64,000 nt of DNA, from the NCBI GenBank assembly GCA_963978545.1, contig OZ021722.1, positions 11,065,401 through 11,129,400 of the forward strand, read 5' to 3'. The notes beneath the pieces were generated by a model. The model had not been told where the DNA came from, made no database searches, and was given only the letters and a program-made list of their open reading frames with translations. The stretch is from Linyphia triangularis. Taxonomy: Eukaryota > Arthropoda > Arachnida > Araneae > Linyphiidae. Made by a program: the position numbers and the translations under genes. Position 1 is the stretch's first letter, and every line of letters starts with the position of its first letter. This document shows, piece after piece, positions 1-8,248 of this stretch.

Positions 1-752
1 AAAATTAAAAATGTGAAACTTTCCATACGATTAACATGGGGGAAAGCAAAAATGAAATTTTTTGAAAGTGCCCTTTTTTGGACCAACTTTAGATCCACTT
101 GTTATTTAGTTAGTGTTATAAAATTGGAATTGGAGATTCTCCTACATATTAGCTTCAATTTCTCAAATGGGAAAAAATTTAGAAAATTTTACTTTTTGGA
201 CAATAATTCATTGAAAAGTCCCCCATGTGTTTTAAAGAGGAATTGCATTTTCGAGAAAATGGCTCAAATGCTTTCAATGTGTGATTTTAAGTTGGATATA
301 TTTTTATAGGCATTCTTGTACCAAATTTGAAATAAAAAAAACAGTTCTAAAAATCAAAAATTCCATTTTTTAAAAATCGTGAAATTTTTCACTTTCTAGG
401 GTATTGAATGGAAAATTTAATTTTTAAAAAATTGTTTTAAATTGCATTTTATTTATCAAAAACACTTTATAAATCAAACTAAGTTCAAAATTTGGCAAAC
501 AAATTATGTTTGATAAGGTATATGAGAAGTTTTAAATTTTGAAACGAAAGCGCTAAGGAACTGTTTTTAAGTGGTTTTATTACTTTGCATTACTTCGATT
601 CTTAGTGCTAAAGTACCATTTTATAAGCAAATTATTTGATCAGAATGAAATCGGGTGATGACTTTTATGATCCTAGACAACAAATTAAGGTTCAATTTTG
701 AAAATTGAGAATTTGAGATTTGCCTTAGGATTGACAAGGCTAATGTATTTTT
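1..752 (+). repeat. Satellite monomer, partial, end of a tract that continues left of the window
   Basis: This is most of one monomer of the same satellite that fills 11490-64000, in the same orientation. It begins just before the conserved start of the monomer ORF and stays collinear with the array monomers up to the shared string ending AATGTATTTTT near 752, where similarity stops. It carries several private changes compared with array-core monomers, as expected for a copy at the edge of an array. The open frame at 13-309 is the monomer ORF and is not regarded as a gene. The perfect 17-bp dyad TCAATTTTGAAAATTGA is present at 692-708. Confidence 0.93.
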
Positions 753-873
753 AAATTAAAATACTTTCTCGTGCAACAACGTTTACAAAATTATAAAAGC
801 CGTTTGTTATCCCGTTACTGGAATCTAGCGTAATTAACAAATGCAATCGCATTGTTAATTCATAAACCTTACA
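753..873. other. Unique linker between satellite and block A
   Basis: This short AT-rich stretch matches neither the satellite monomer nor block A by eye. No gene is visible. It holds one imperfect hairpin, listed separately. Confidence 0.6.
833..859. repeat. Imperfect inverted repeat near the satellite/block A junction
   Basis: The arms ATTAACAA (833-840) and TTGTTAAT (852-859) are exact reverse complements. Inside them ATGC pairs with GCA(T) around a short AATC loop, with a one-base bulge. It lies 14 bases before block A begins, so it could mark a former rearrangement or element end. No known element end is recognised. Confidence 0.5.
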
Positions 874-1047
874 GATGAGATTTGAGGACATTCTTTGTCT
901 AGGAGAAAATAAAACTAAAAATAGGCAGAATCAACAAGTGAAGGAAGTCACAAATTCCAAAGAGTAAAGTATATATTTTTATTGTTTATTAGTCAAAATT
1001 CTGACTAATTTTCATTTCTTTTTTCACATGTTTACCAATATTGCCAG

Positions 1048-1640
1048 AAAGTTTACCTCAAAGGAATTGCAGGGACATTTTAGCTGGTTTCCCATTCGTA
1101 TGTGGTAAGTACTGATATTCATTTAGATCTTGTCATTTATTTTCAATATTTTTATGTCCCCTAAATTGTAATTTTTTATTTCCAGATGCCGAAGAGATAA
1201 GGAACGATTCTATGGATGCCTTACTCTTATTGAAGAAATAAGCATCTAACTTTAAAGAGGTAAATAAATACATGAAATCTACATTCTATGTATTGACATC
1301 ATTTGTTTCCTTTGATTTTATATATTGCATGGATAAACTGATTCTTTAATTTATTTTCAGATGCAAATGGTCCCTTGAGTACCTTTTGGAGGGAAAAACT
1401 TTTGGAAGCCAATATTTGAAAAACTGGCCTTTTTCGCAAACAGTCCTAGTCAAAGAAGGAAAGTGTCAACGCAAACTTAAAATAGTATGTGTTACAATTT
1501 TAATTAGACAGATGATAATGTTTGTAAAAAAAAATTGTTTGTGTATCTTTGCTTAAAACTTTGCTTGTTTATATTTCAGAGCAAATGGAGAGATATAACC
1601 TATGTAAATAGAGAATATATAACCTATGTAAAACACAACT
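1048..1640 (+). other. Candidate multi-exon transcribed unit, copy 1 (probably noncoding)
   Basis: Four short candidate exons are bounded by GT/AG signals. An acceptor AG follows a pyrimidine-rich tract at 1046-1047. Exon 1 is 1048-1104 with donor GTAAGT at 1105. Exon 2 is 1186-1259, after TTATTTCCAG and before GTAAAT. Exon 3 is 1361-1484, after TTATTTTCAG and before GTATGT. Exon 4 starts at 1580, after ATATTTCAG; its end is unknown. Introns of about 80-100 bases would suit an arthropod gene. The exons contain stops in every joined frame I tried; one 20-codon frame in exon 2 ends in TAA. The unit is therefore either a noncoding RNA or a decayed gene. The same sites recur in copies 2 and 3, which is the main support. 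Expression is not known. Confidence 0.45.
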
Positions 1641-2117
1641 AGTTAGGCTTCAAATTGCCGAATTCTTATTTTCCTGTTTCTAAATTACTACAGATAAACA
1701 CTTTCTTCATTACTCCACTCACAACCATTTTAAAGTTATTTGATTTTCAAAATTTAGGTTTACTTCTAGCATGTCTTAATCCTTCAAATTGTCTAACTTA
1801 TAAATTAAGGTTAAATTACAATGTAATTGCTTCAAATAACGCTGTAATTGGAAAATATAGTGTGCGAAACAACATATAGTATTATATAACATTATATTCT
1901 ATTTTTTTTATCCCAAGAAAACCGTAATTGAATGTAAAGAAATTCACAGAACGTTTTTAATTACAAATATTTTCTTTAAGGAACTTTTCCATTCTACATC
2001 AGTACTGATTTGAAAACGTAATTCCATCAAAATTACTCAATTGTGAATTTTTTGATTTTCAACAATTCTTTTCAGTGCTTGAAGAGCAAATCTGTACATT
2101 GAAAAACATTTACCGTA

Positions 2118-2143
2118 CCTTATTTGTACTTAAGTACATAAGG
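2118..2143. repeat. Near-perfect palindrome in block A copy 1
   Basis: The core GTACTTAAGTAC is a perfect 12-base palindrome. It is extended by CCTTAT on the left and ATAAGG on the right, with a two-base bulge. The same palindrome is unchanged in copy 2 at 8223-8248. It could be a protein-binding site or a hairpin; no function is assigned. Confidence 0.7.
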
Positions 2144-3503
2144 GGATTTTTCAGAATTTGCAAGATCGATTTTGAAAAATGACTTTTGAAACACTCCCAC
2201 TTTGCCATGCAGGCATACAGTCTTAAATATTATAAGCTTTTATATTCAGGCAATTAATCATGAATAGTTCGTAATTAAAAACCTTATGGGAAATTGATAC
2301 TTTTTATTCAAGCCTTTAAAATTATAACTTTTACATATGTGGAACTATTACTAAGTAAAAATTAAATTTTATTTTCAAAAAAAGTTCACGTATTGCTCTA
2401 AATTTTAAAAATTCAAAAAAATTTGAAATTTTCTTATTTAATTTTCGTTAATTCTTTCCTGATTGATTTAAAAAAATGTTCTTAGTAATATACTCTAACT
2501 TTTTTGGCATCGGATGTAGTATAAGTAAAATAGTTTTCGAGAAAAACGATAATTACTGCACGTATAAATTAAAAAAAGAAAAAAAAAAACCTTAAAAAAC
2601 GGATATTTTTCAACATTTAAATTTGTAAAAAAAGAAGTTCATATATTATTCAAAAATCCATGCCTATATTTGTCAAATTGATCTTTAGAATGTCACAATT
2701 TTTTTTTCAAGTCATGTCATTCATATTTGCTTAGGTTTCAGCATTTGGAATAAGGTGGGAATTTCAAAAACAAGAAGTGAGGAAAATGCGTTCGAAACAT
2801 CGAAGGAGCTATTACAGCCATGCTAAATTCTCCATAAAAAAATATATTTTCTGCAATTACTTTTATCGGATCAGTTCAAAAACTTGCCAGTATATTAAGA
2901 AGGTTTCAAAGATTATAAACACGCAAAAAAATAGAAAAATTTATATTTTAATTATATTTTCTGTAAACAAGTTGTCCAAAGACCCTTTAAGCGAATGCAT
3001 TGTTGGAACGTTAGAATAAATGCAGTTCAATTAGATCACTCTTTGTGTCAGACGATTCAGTGTTGTTGCAATCTCACATTGTTAACTTCCAACAATGGTG
3101 TAAAATATGTCTGATGAGCATTAATACGATATCACTCATTTCGACGCCATTTTGAGAAAAAACTGACTGCACAGTTTATGCAAGACTTTTCCTATTTCTA
3201 AAAGTGATTTAAATAAGTGAGAGGCGTGAACTTTTGCTTTGGTATGTAATATTTACTCTTATATATAACATTCCTTGCTTATAAAACCAAACCATGTATT
3301 TTAATAATATTTCGACTCACTTGAAAACAAGATTTTATTATAAATTCGCCATTGAAAACTGCAGTATGCAAGTCTTGTAAATCTTACATTATCGTATATT
3401 TTATCTCATTTTGTAGTATTATTTGACAACTTTTTACATTTTGTTTATATTTTACCTACAAGTTCCCATCTATTCCCAAACTTTTTTTTTAGTTTTAGTA
3501 TAT

Positions 3504-3969
3504 TGTTGCACAAATTGTCTGTATATATTGTAAATAGTGACGTATTATTTCAAAATTCTATTGTAATTTATTTTTATCCTATTTTATTTAGTAATTAATA
3601 GCGATTATACAAGTTAGAAAAAGGTGGCAACACCTAAAGTAATCGAGAAGTTTCGAGATATTTCGTTTCCGATAAATTGGCTGGAAATTTCGAGAATGTC
3701 TCACGCGCTTGTATATAAGAGACTGGAGAACGGGAAAGTTTTCAGATTGACTTCGGAGTTCGTTGAAAGCTGATCGCTTTATTTACCTATTAGAGTGAGC
3801 TTGTATAATCGCTGAATTCGAAGTTATTTTTGTTGAAGCTTGTGTTGGAGCTTGAGAGTAATTAAACTGTTGCCTGTGAATAAATTTTGTGAGTTTTCTG
3901 AAGAGAGAATAAATATTTTTAAACCGTGAAAACTGTGCCATCATTGCCTCAGTGGAAAAATTCATAACA
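3504..3969 (+). repeat. 5' LTR
   Basis: The LTR is 466 bases, from TGTTGCA to CATAACA. It matches the 3' LTR except at seven positions: 3735, 3740, 3741, 3743, 3775, 3792 and 3810. The first 231 and last 159 bases are identical between the two LTRs. It contains a TATA box and two AATAAA signals (3879-3884 and 3908-3913). Confidence 0.95.
3712..3718 (+). promoter_or_regulatory. TATA box of the 5' LTR
   Basis: TATATAA lies 208 bases into the LTR, in a CTTGTATATAAGAG context. It is the expected U3 core promoter for the element's RNA. The block of differences between the LTRs begins 17 bases after this box, in the region where transcription would start. Confidence 0.75.
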
Positions 3970-3970
3970 G

Positions 3971-3988
3971 TGGTGTCAGAAGTGGGAT
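3971..3988 (+). other. Primer binding site, probable tRNA-Leu
   Basis: TGGTGTCAGAAGTGGGAT follows the 5' LTR after a single G. From memory, its reverse complement is the 3' end, including CCA, of the eukaryotic tRNA-Leu(CAG) family whose acceptor strand ends CACTTCTGACA. The element would thus prime minus-strand DNA synthesis with tRNA-Leu. The tRNA identity should be checked against host tRNA genes. Confidence 0.75.
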
Positions 3989-4001
3989 CAAGTCATCTTG
4001 A

Positions 4002-6590
4002 ATGCCGACAACTAGAGGAATGATGGAAGACCAAATGAAGCAGTTGATGGAAATGATTGCTGGAATGAAGGCCCAGCAGGAAACCACCGCAGCCGAAATG
4101 AAAGCCTGCCAGGAAACCGCCGCAGCCGAAATGAAAGCCTGCCAAGAAACCGCCGCAGCCGAAATGAAAGCCTGCCAAGAAACTGCCGCGGCCGAAATGA
4201 AAGCCCGTCAAGAAACGACAAATGCCGAACTCGCCGCCGCAATTGCCGCCAGTCAAGAAGCGACATCATCGGATATTAAAGCTTTAGCATCCAAGCAAGA
4301 ATCATCTTCTGCGTCCGTTGATAGATTTATGGAGCGCACAGAGAGTGTTCTTCAATCAATGAAGGCGGATATTTTGGATGTCAGAGAAGATCTTAAGACA
4401 GTGAGAAATGAAGTTGAAGGAAAAGTTTCCACCGTGCAAGAAAAAGTTTCCACCGTGCAAGAAAAAGTTTCCACCGTGCAAGAAAAAATTTCCACCATGC
4501 AAGAAAAAGTTTCCACCTTAAAGGAAGAGCAAGACAAATTCATTGACGTTGTAGAAGAAAGGCTGCGAAAAATGGAAACGCGTGTAGCTCTGGCCATAGC
4601 GTCACCTAATTGGGATAACGCTTCCATCCCCTTTATGGCGCCGCGCTCTAACATCAAAGTGGCCCCTTTTGATGGGAAGTCGTCTTGGCGCGTTTATCAA
4701 ACGCAGTTTGAAATGATTGCTTCTGCGAATGGTTGGGACGATACTTCGAAAGCATTCCATCTCGCGGCATCTCTTCGAGGTGAAGCTGCTGACATTTTAC
4801 AAACACTACCTGAAGAGAAGCGGGGAGAATTCGTGGCGCTGGCAAGTGCGTTGGAATTAAGGTTTGGGGAGCAACATCTAAAGGATTACAACAGACTACA
4901 ACTGAAAGTGAGACAGCAGAAGGCCAATGAAACTCTTCAAGAATTGGCATCGGATATAGAAAGACTGTCGCTCCTCGCTTTCCCTGACTGTCCCCCGGAT
5001 GTACGAGACGATCTTTCTCTGCAGTATTTCATCGACGCTATTCAAGATCCCGATGTGCAACAGGCGGTAAGGTTATCCCAAAACAAAAACCTGAAGTCGG
5101 CCCTCGTGTACGCCATGAGAGTGGAAGCCGCGCAGCTAGCTTCTGGAAAAGACCGACGATATGTGCGTGGTGCATTAGCCGAGGATTCTTCTGACTTTGT
5201 CACCAGTAAGCTTCGAGAACTGGAAAGCAAAATTGATAGAATGATGAGAAGCTATCCCGGAGACAGGGATCGAAGGACCAGAGTCGTTTGCTGGCACTGC
5301 AAACGGGAAGGGCATCTACGACGAAACTGCCTTGATTTGAAAAAGAGAAGGGATAACACTACCACGGATTCTCCACAACTGAATCTAAGAAGATGTCATC
5401 TCGCAGGGCAGAAGCTGCAATGTAGAACAGGTGAAGCCCCGACCAGTCGTTTCCACGTTTCATCCCAACAAGGAGGAAACCAGGGTTTATTCGTGAAGGG
5501 GGAGATCAACGGAACTCCATGTCGTCTAATCGTCGATTCGGGAGCGAACGTAACGATCGTAAGGACGGACGTGGCTCGTCGCCTGAACAGCCGACTCCTC
5601 TACACAGCGCCCTCTGTTTCTCTACAAACTGTGTCTGGTGGTAATATCTCTGTTCATGGGAAATTGCAAGTGGACATTGCCCTTGGATTTAACACCTACA
5701 AGCACACCGTTTATGTTGCCGAAATTGTAGATCCGTGCATTCTCGAACTAGACTTTTTGAAGAAAAATGGAATTACGCTGAATTTTGAGAAAAGCAAGCT
5801 GCAAACATGGAGAGACGAAGTTCCTTTGCACGATCTAGACACGAAAGAGCTGTGCGTATATCGGATTGTAGCTCATGAAGACAATGTCATAGAGAATGCT
5901 GAAGAATCCACATCTATGAAAAGTACCTCTCCAGCCTCGGAAAGAGAACCGAAGGAAGCGACGTTGATGAAACCCTCCCAGGAAGTGGTTCATGTGGAAA
6001 TGGACAAAGTTAGTGACGAGGGAATCGACATCCGTACTCCTGTTACAAGCATCGAACGGAGGTCCCGGGATCTATCAGCTGCACCCGCGGATGATTCGGA
6101 CGCAATCTCAAAATCATATAACCAGCAAGATGGGGATCAAAAACTTTCACCGCTTCTGTTGGCATACGGGAGTGCAACTCACGAGACCACCGGATTTTCT
6201 CCATCTCTAACGATGTGTGGAAGAGACCTTAGGCTCCCCAGCAACCTCTTCTTTGGACAACCACAGGACACTCCTTCCTCGCCTGTCCAGTATCTAGATG
6301 ATCTGCAGGCACGTTTGGAAGCCGTACATCGGTTCGCCAGAGAGAGAAACAACATCATGACGGAGCGCGTGAAGATCCGGTACTATGCCAAGGCCATGGA
6401 CCGTTCATTCCAGGAAGGTGACAAACGTCGGAAAGGACTCTCCCCTAAGCTCCAGACGAACTGGGAAGGGCCGTATGAAATCCTTAAGAAGATCAACGAC
6501 GTCGTGGTGAGAATTCAACTTACACCTTCCTGTAAACCTAGAGTTGTACACTACAATAGGCTAGCCCCATATTATGGTAGAAGTCATTGA
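4002..6590 (+). CDS. Gag-protease-integrase(C-terminal) fusion polyprotein of the LTR element
   Basis: This uninterrupted 862-codon ORF starts 13 bases after the primer site; its ATG is the first in the internal region. Residues 1-180 form a predicted coiled coil with two internal repeat arrays. A Gag core of retrotransposon type follows (about 215-400). A CCHC zinc knuckle is formed by C430, C433, H438 and C443. The aspartic protease has its D-S-G triad at 512-514 and a flap/IL-type strand near 585. After a linker, from about residue 705, the sequence is the late integrase region, with the AY...HETTG block at 721 onward, a GPY motif at 823-825 and a C-terminal VVHYNRLAPYY. Reverse transcriptase, RNase H, the zinc-binding end and DDE core of integrase are missing. 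The junction, near 6105-6125, keeps the reading frame. The product could form particles and process itself, but could not copy or integrate DNA. Confidence 0.93.
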   Translation: MPTTRGMMEDQMKQLMEMIAGMKAQQETTAAEMKACQETAAAEMKACQETAAAEMKACQETAAAEMKARQETTNAELAAAIAASQEATSSDIKALASKQESSSASVDRFMERTESVLQSMKADILDVREDLKTVRNEVEGKVSTVQEKVSTVQEKVSTVQEKISTMQEKVSTLKEEQDKFIDVVEERLRKMETRVALAIASPNWDNASIPFMAPRSNIKVAPFDGKSSWRVYQTQFEMIASANGWDDTSKAFHLAASLRGEAADILQTLPEEKRGEFVALASALELRFGEQHLKDYNRLQLKVRQQKANETLQELASDIERLSLLAFPDCPPDVRDDLSLQYFIDAIQDPDVQQAVRLSQNKNLKSALVYAMRVEAAQLASGKDRRYVRGALAEDSSDFVTSKLRELESKIDRMMRSYPGDRDRRTRVVCWHCKREGHLRRNCLDLKKRRDNTTTDSPQLNLRRCHLAGQKLQCRTGEAPTSRFHVSSQQGGNQGLFVKGEINGTPCRLIVDSGANVTIVRTDVARRLNSRLLYTAPSVSLQTVSGGNISVHGKLQVDIALGFNTYKHTVYVAEIVDPCILELDFLKKNGITLNFEKSKLQTWRDEVPLHDLDTKELCVYRIVAHEDNVIENAEESTSMKSTSPASEREPKEATLMKPSQEVVHVEMDKVSDEGIDIRTPVTSIERRSRDLSAAPADDSDAISKSYNQQDGDQKLSPLLLAYGSATHETTGFSPSLTMCGRDLRLPSNLFFGQPQDTPSSPVQYLDDLQARLEAVHRFARERNNIMTERVKIRYYAKAMDRSFQEGDKRRKGLSPKLQTNWEGPYEILKKINDVVVRIQLTPSCKPRVVHYNRLAPYYGRSH
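4089..4220 (+). repeat. 33-bp tandem repeat in gag, four units
   Basis: Four 11-codon units encode AAEMKACQETA-like peptides (residues 30-73). The last unit is more diverged, with R in place of C. The units extend the N-terminal helical region. The minus-strand frames here are shadows of this repeat. Confidence 0.9.
4422..4526 (+). repeat. 21-bp tandem repeat in gag, five units
   Basis: Five 7-codon units encode KVSTVQE-type heptads (residues 141-175). The first three are almost identical at DNA level and the last two have changed. Exact seven-residue periodicity suits a coiled coil. Unit number is likely to vary between copies of the family. Confidence 0.9.
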
Positions 6591-6629
6591 ATGGCTTAAG
6601 GACTTCACTGCCCGGGACGTGCAGTCTTT
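6591..6629 (+). other. Short untranslated spacer before the polypurine tract
   Basis: These 39 bases lie between the ORF stop and the polypurine tract. There is no second ORF and therefore no envelope gene. Confidence 0.7.
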
Positions 6630-6642
6630 AAGAAGGGGGAAA
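6630..6642 (+). other. Polypurine tract
   Basis: AAGAAGGGGGAAA lies directly against the TGTTG start of the 3' LTR, the position required for priming plus-strand DNA synthesis in LTR elements. Confidence 0.9.
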
Positions 6643-6850
6643 TGTTGCACAAATTGTCTGTATATATTGTAAATAGTGACGTATTATTTCAAAATTCTAT
6701 TGTAATTTATTTTTATCCTATTTTATTTAGTAATTAATAGCGATTATACAAGTTAGAAAAAGGTGGCAACACCTAAAGTAATCGAGAAGTTTCGAGATAT
6801 TTCGTTTCCGATAAATTGGCTGGAAATTTCGAGAATGTCTCACGCGCTTG

Positions 6851-6857
6851 TATATAA
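6851..6857 (+). promoter_or_regulatory. TATA box of the 3' LTR
   Basis: TATATAA lies at the same offset (208) as in the 5' LTR. It points out of the element into block A copy 2 and could in principle drive read-through transcription of the candidate exons there. Confidence 0.6.
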
Positions 6858-7017
6858 GAGACTGGAGAACGGGGAAGTGGTGAGATTGACTTCGGAGTTC
6901 GTTGAAAGCTGATTGCTTTATTTACCTATTGGAGTGAGCTTGTATAATTGCTGAATTCGAAGTTATTTTTGTTGAAGCTTGTGTTGGAGCTTGAGAGTAA
7001 TTAAACTGTTGCCTGTG

Positions 7018-7052
7018 AATAAATTTTGTGAGTTTTCTGAAGAGAGAATAAA
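7018..7052 (+). promoter_or_regulatory. Polyadenylation signals in the 3' LTR
   Basis: Two AATAAA hexamers (7018-7023 and 7047-7052) would direct 3'-end formation of the element's RNA within this LTR. The matching pair in the 5' LTR is at 3879-3884 and 3908-3913. Confidence 0.55.
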
Positions 7053-7108
7053 TATTTTTAAACCGTGAAAACTGTGCCATCATTGCCTCAGTGGAAAAAT
7101 TCATAACA

Positions 7109-7620
7109 TTATGTGGTAAGTACTGATATTCATTTAGTTCTTGTCATATATTTTTAATATTTTTTAAATCCCCTAAATTGTAATTTTTTATTTCCAGATG
7201 CCGAAGAGATATGGAAAGATTCTATGGATGCCTTACTCTTATTGAAGAAATAAGCATCTAACGATAAATAGGTAAATAAATACATGAAATCTACATTCTA
7301 TGTATTGACATTGTTTCTTCCAATTTTATATATTGTATAGATAAACTGATTCTTTAATTTATTTTCAGATGCAAATGTCCCTTGAGTACCTTTTGGAGGG
7401 AAATACTTTTGGAAGCCAATATTTGAAAACTAGCCGTTTTCGCAAACAGTCCTAGTCAAAGAAGGAAAGTGTCAACGCAAACTTAAAATAGTATGTGTCA
7501 CAATTTTAATTCAAACAGATGATAATGTTTGTAAAAAAAATTGTTTGTGTATCTTTGCTTAAAACTTTGCTTGTTTATATTTCAGAGTTTGTAATAGATA
7601 ATATATAAACTAAGTAAAAC
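7109..7620 (+). other. Candidate multi-exon unit, copy 2 (first exon cut by the LTR element)
   Basis: Only the last six bases of exon 1 remain, with donor GTAAGT at 7115. Exon 2 is 7198-7271, between TTTCCAG and GTAAAT. Exon 3 is 7369-7490, between TTTTCAG and GTATGT. Exon 4 starts at 7586 after TTTCAG. Exon lengths of 74 and 122 are close to copy 1 (74 and 124). All GT and AG dinucleotides are kept although introns and exons have substitutions. Exon 2 again ends its short frame at the same TAA. Confidence 0.4.
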
Positions 7621-7767
7621 ACAACTAGTTAGGCTTCAAATTGCCGAATTCTCATTTTCCTGTTGCTAAATTACTACAGATAAACATTTTCTTCATTACT
7701 CCACTCACAACCATTTTAAAGTTATTTGATTTTCAAAATTTAGGTTTACTTCTAGCATGTCTTATGT

Positions 7768-7917
7768 TTAGACAATTGTGTAAATAAATAACTTCCTAAC
7801 TAAAGTCATTTTAGTTTCTTGTTTTTCAAAATCTTTTAGCTTGGCAAAACAACGCTCATAAACAGCTTCCTTCAGATTGTCTAACTTATAAAAAGTAACT
7901 TATAATTAAAGTTAAAT
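7768..7917 (-). pseudogene. Coding-like minus-strand segment of about 50 codons, unrecognised
   Basis: Read on the minus strand, about 49 codons are open and end with TAA at 7770-7768. The part 7884-7771 has an amphipathic, charged composition (LDNLKEAVYERCFAKLKDFE and onward) unlike translated AT-rich noise. There is no ATG at its start. A possible splice acceptor (TTTTTATAAG) precedes it, so it may be a terminal exon fragment of a lost gene. Most of it falls in the ~100 bases missing from copy 1, where the frame is destroyed. I recognise no family. Confidence 0.35.
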
Positions 7918-8222
7918 TACAGTGTATTTGCTTCAAATAACGCTGTAATTGGAAAATATAGTGTGTAAAACAACATATAGTATTATATAACATTATATTT
8001 ATTCTATTTTTTTTATCCCAAGAAAACCGTAATTGAATGTAAAGAAATTCACAGAACGTTTTTAATTACAAATATTTTCTTTAAGGAACTTTTCCATTCT
8101 ACATCAGTACAGATTTGAAAACGTAATTCCATCAAAATTACTCAATTGTGAATTTTTTGATTCTCAACAATTCTTTTCAGTGCTTGAAGAGCGAATCTGT
8201 ACATTGAAAAACATTTACCGTA

Positions 8223-8248
8223 CCTTATTTGTACTTAAGTACATAAGG
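8223..8248. repeat. Near-perfect palindrome in block A copy 2
   Basis: This is the same palindrome as in copy 1 (core GTACTTAAGTAC, arms CCTTAT and ATAAGG), unchanged, although the surrounding bases differ between the copies. Confidence 0.7.

Larger units (their letters stand above)
874..3503 (+). repeat. Block A, copy 1 (segmental duplicate)
   Basis: This segment is repeated at 7109-9613 (lacking its first ~225 bases) and 10848-11489 (only its first ~640 bases). All three copies are in direct orientation. Over a ~365-base stretch compared by eye (2160-2520 against 8280-8640) copies 1 and 2 differ at about 12 positions, roughly 3-4 percent; copy 3 is clearly more diverged. The left part contains a chain of candidate exons. 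Copy 1 lacks about 100 bases that copy 2 has at about 7765-7870. Beyond the exon chain, 1640-3503 is AT-rich sequence with no supportable gene. The frames at 1655-1879 and 2777-3019 are not kept open in copy 2. Confidence 0.9.
3504..7108 (+). mobile_element. Gypsy-type LTR retrotransposon, internally deleted
   Basis: The element has two 466-base LTRs beginning TGTTG and ending AACA. A tRNA-type primer site lies one base after the 5' LTR, a single long ORF follows, and a purine-rich tract stands immediately before the 3' LTR. The ORF encodes Gag with a zinc knuckle, an aspartic protease and only the C-terminal end of integrase. Reverse transcriptase, RNase H and the integrase catalytic core are absent, so the copy would need proteins supplied by a complete relative. 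The flanking bases do not match (ATAT before, TTAT after), so there is no target-site duplication. The left flank is the 3' end of block A copy 1 and the right flank is an internal point of block A. Assignment to Gypsy rests on the GPY/F-type integrase end and the order Gag-protease-integrase end. Confidence 0.93.
6643..7108 (+). repeat. 3' LTR
   Basis: The LTR is 466 bases, equal in length to the 5' LTR and identical to it outside the 76-base zone that corresponds to 3735-3810. Its right flank (TTATGTGG) continues straight into block A, six bases before a candidate splice donor. Confidence 0.95.

Noticed and set aside
1655..1879. 74-codon plus-strand frame in block A copy 1
   Set aside because: It spans the site where copy 2 has about 100 additional bases, which destroys the frame, and it has no proper supporting motif.
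2777..3019. 80-codon plus-strand frame in block A copy 1
   Set aside because: The same stretch in copy 2 (from about 8882) meets a stop after about 20 codons, and no motif is visible, so there is no evidence of coding.
3783..3965. 60-codon minus-strand frame in each LTR (also 6922-7104)
   Set aside because: It lies wholly within the U5 part of the LTR, is present only because the LTRs are identical there, and runs against the element's transcription.
3993..4657. Long minus-strand frames opposite gag
   Set aside because: They are shadows of the 33- and 21-base in-frame repeats of the Gag coding strand.
3504..7108. Endogenous retrovirus with an envelope gene
   Set aside because: Only 39 bases separate the ORF stop from the polypurine tract and no second ORF exists, so this is an LTR retrotransposon without envelope.
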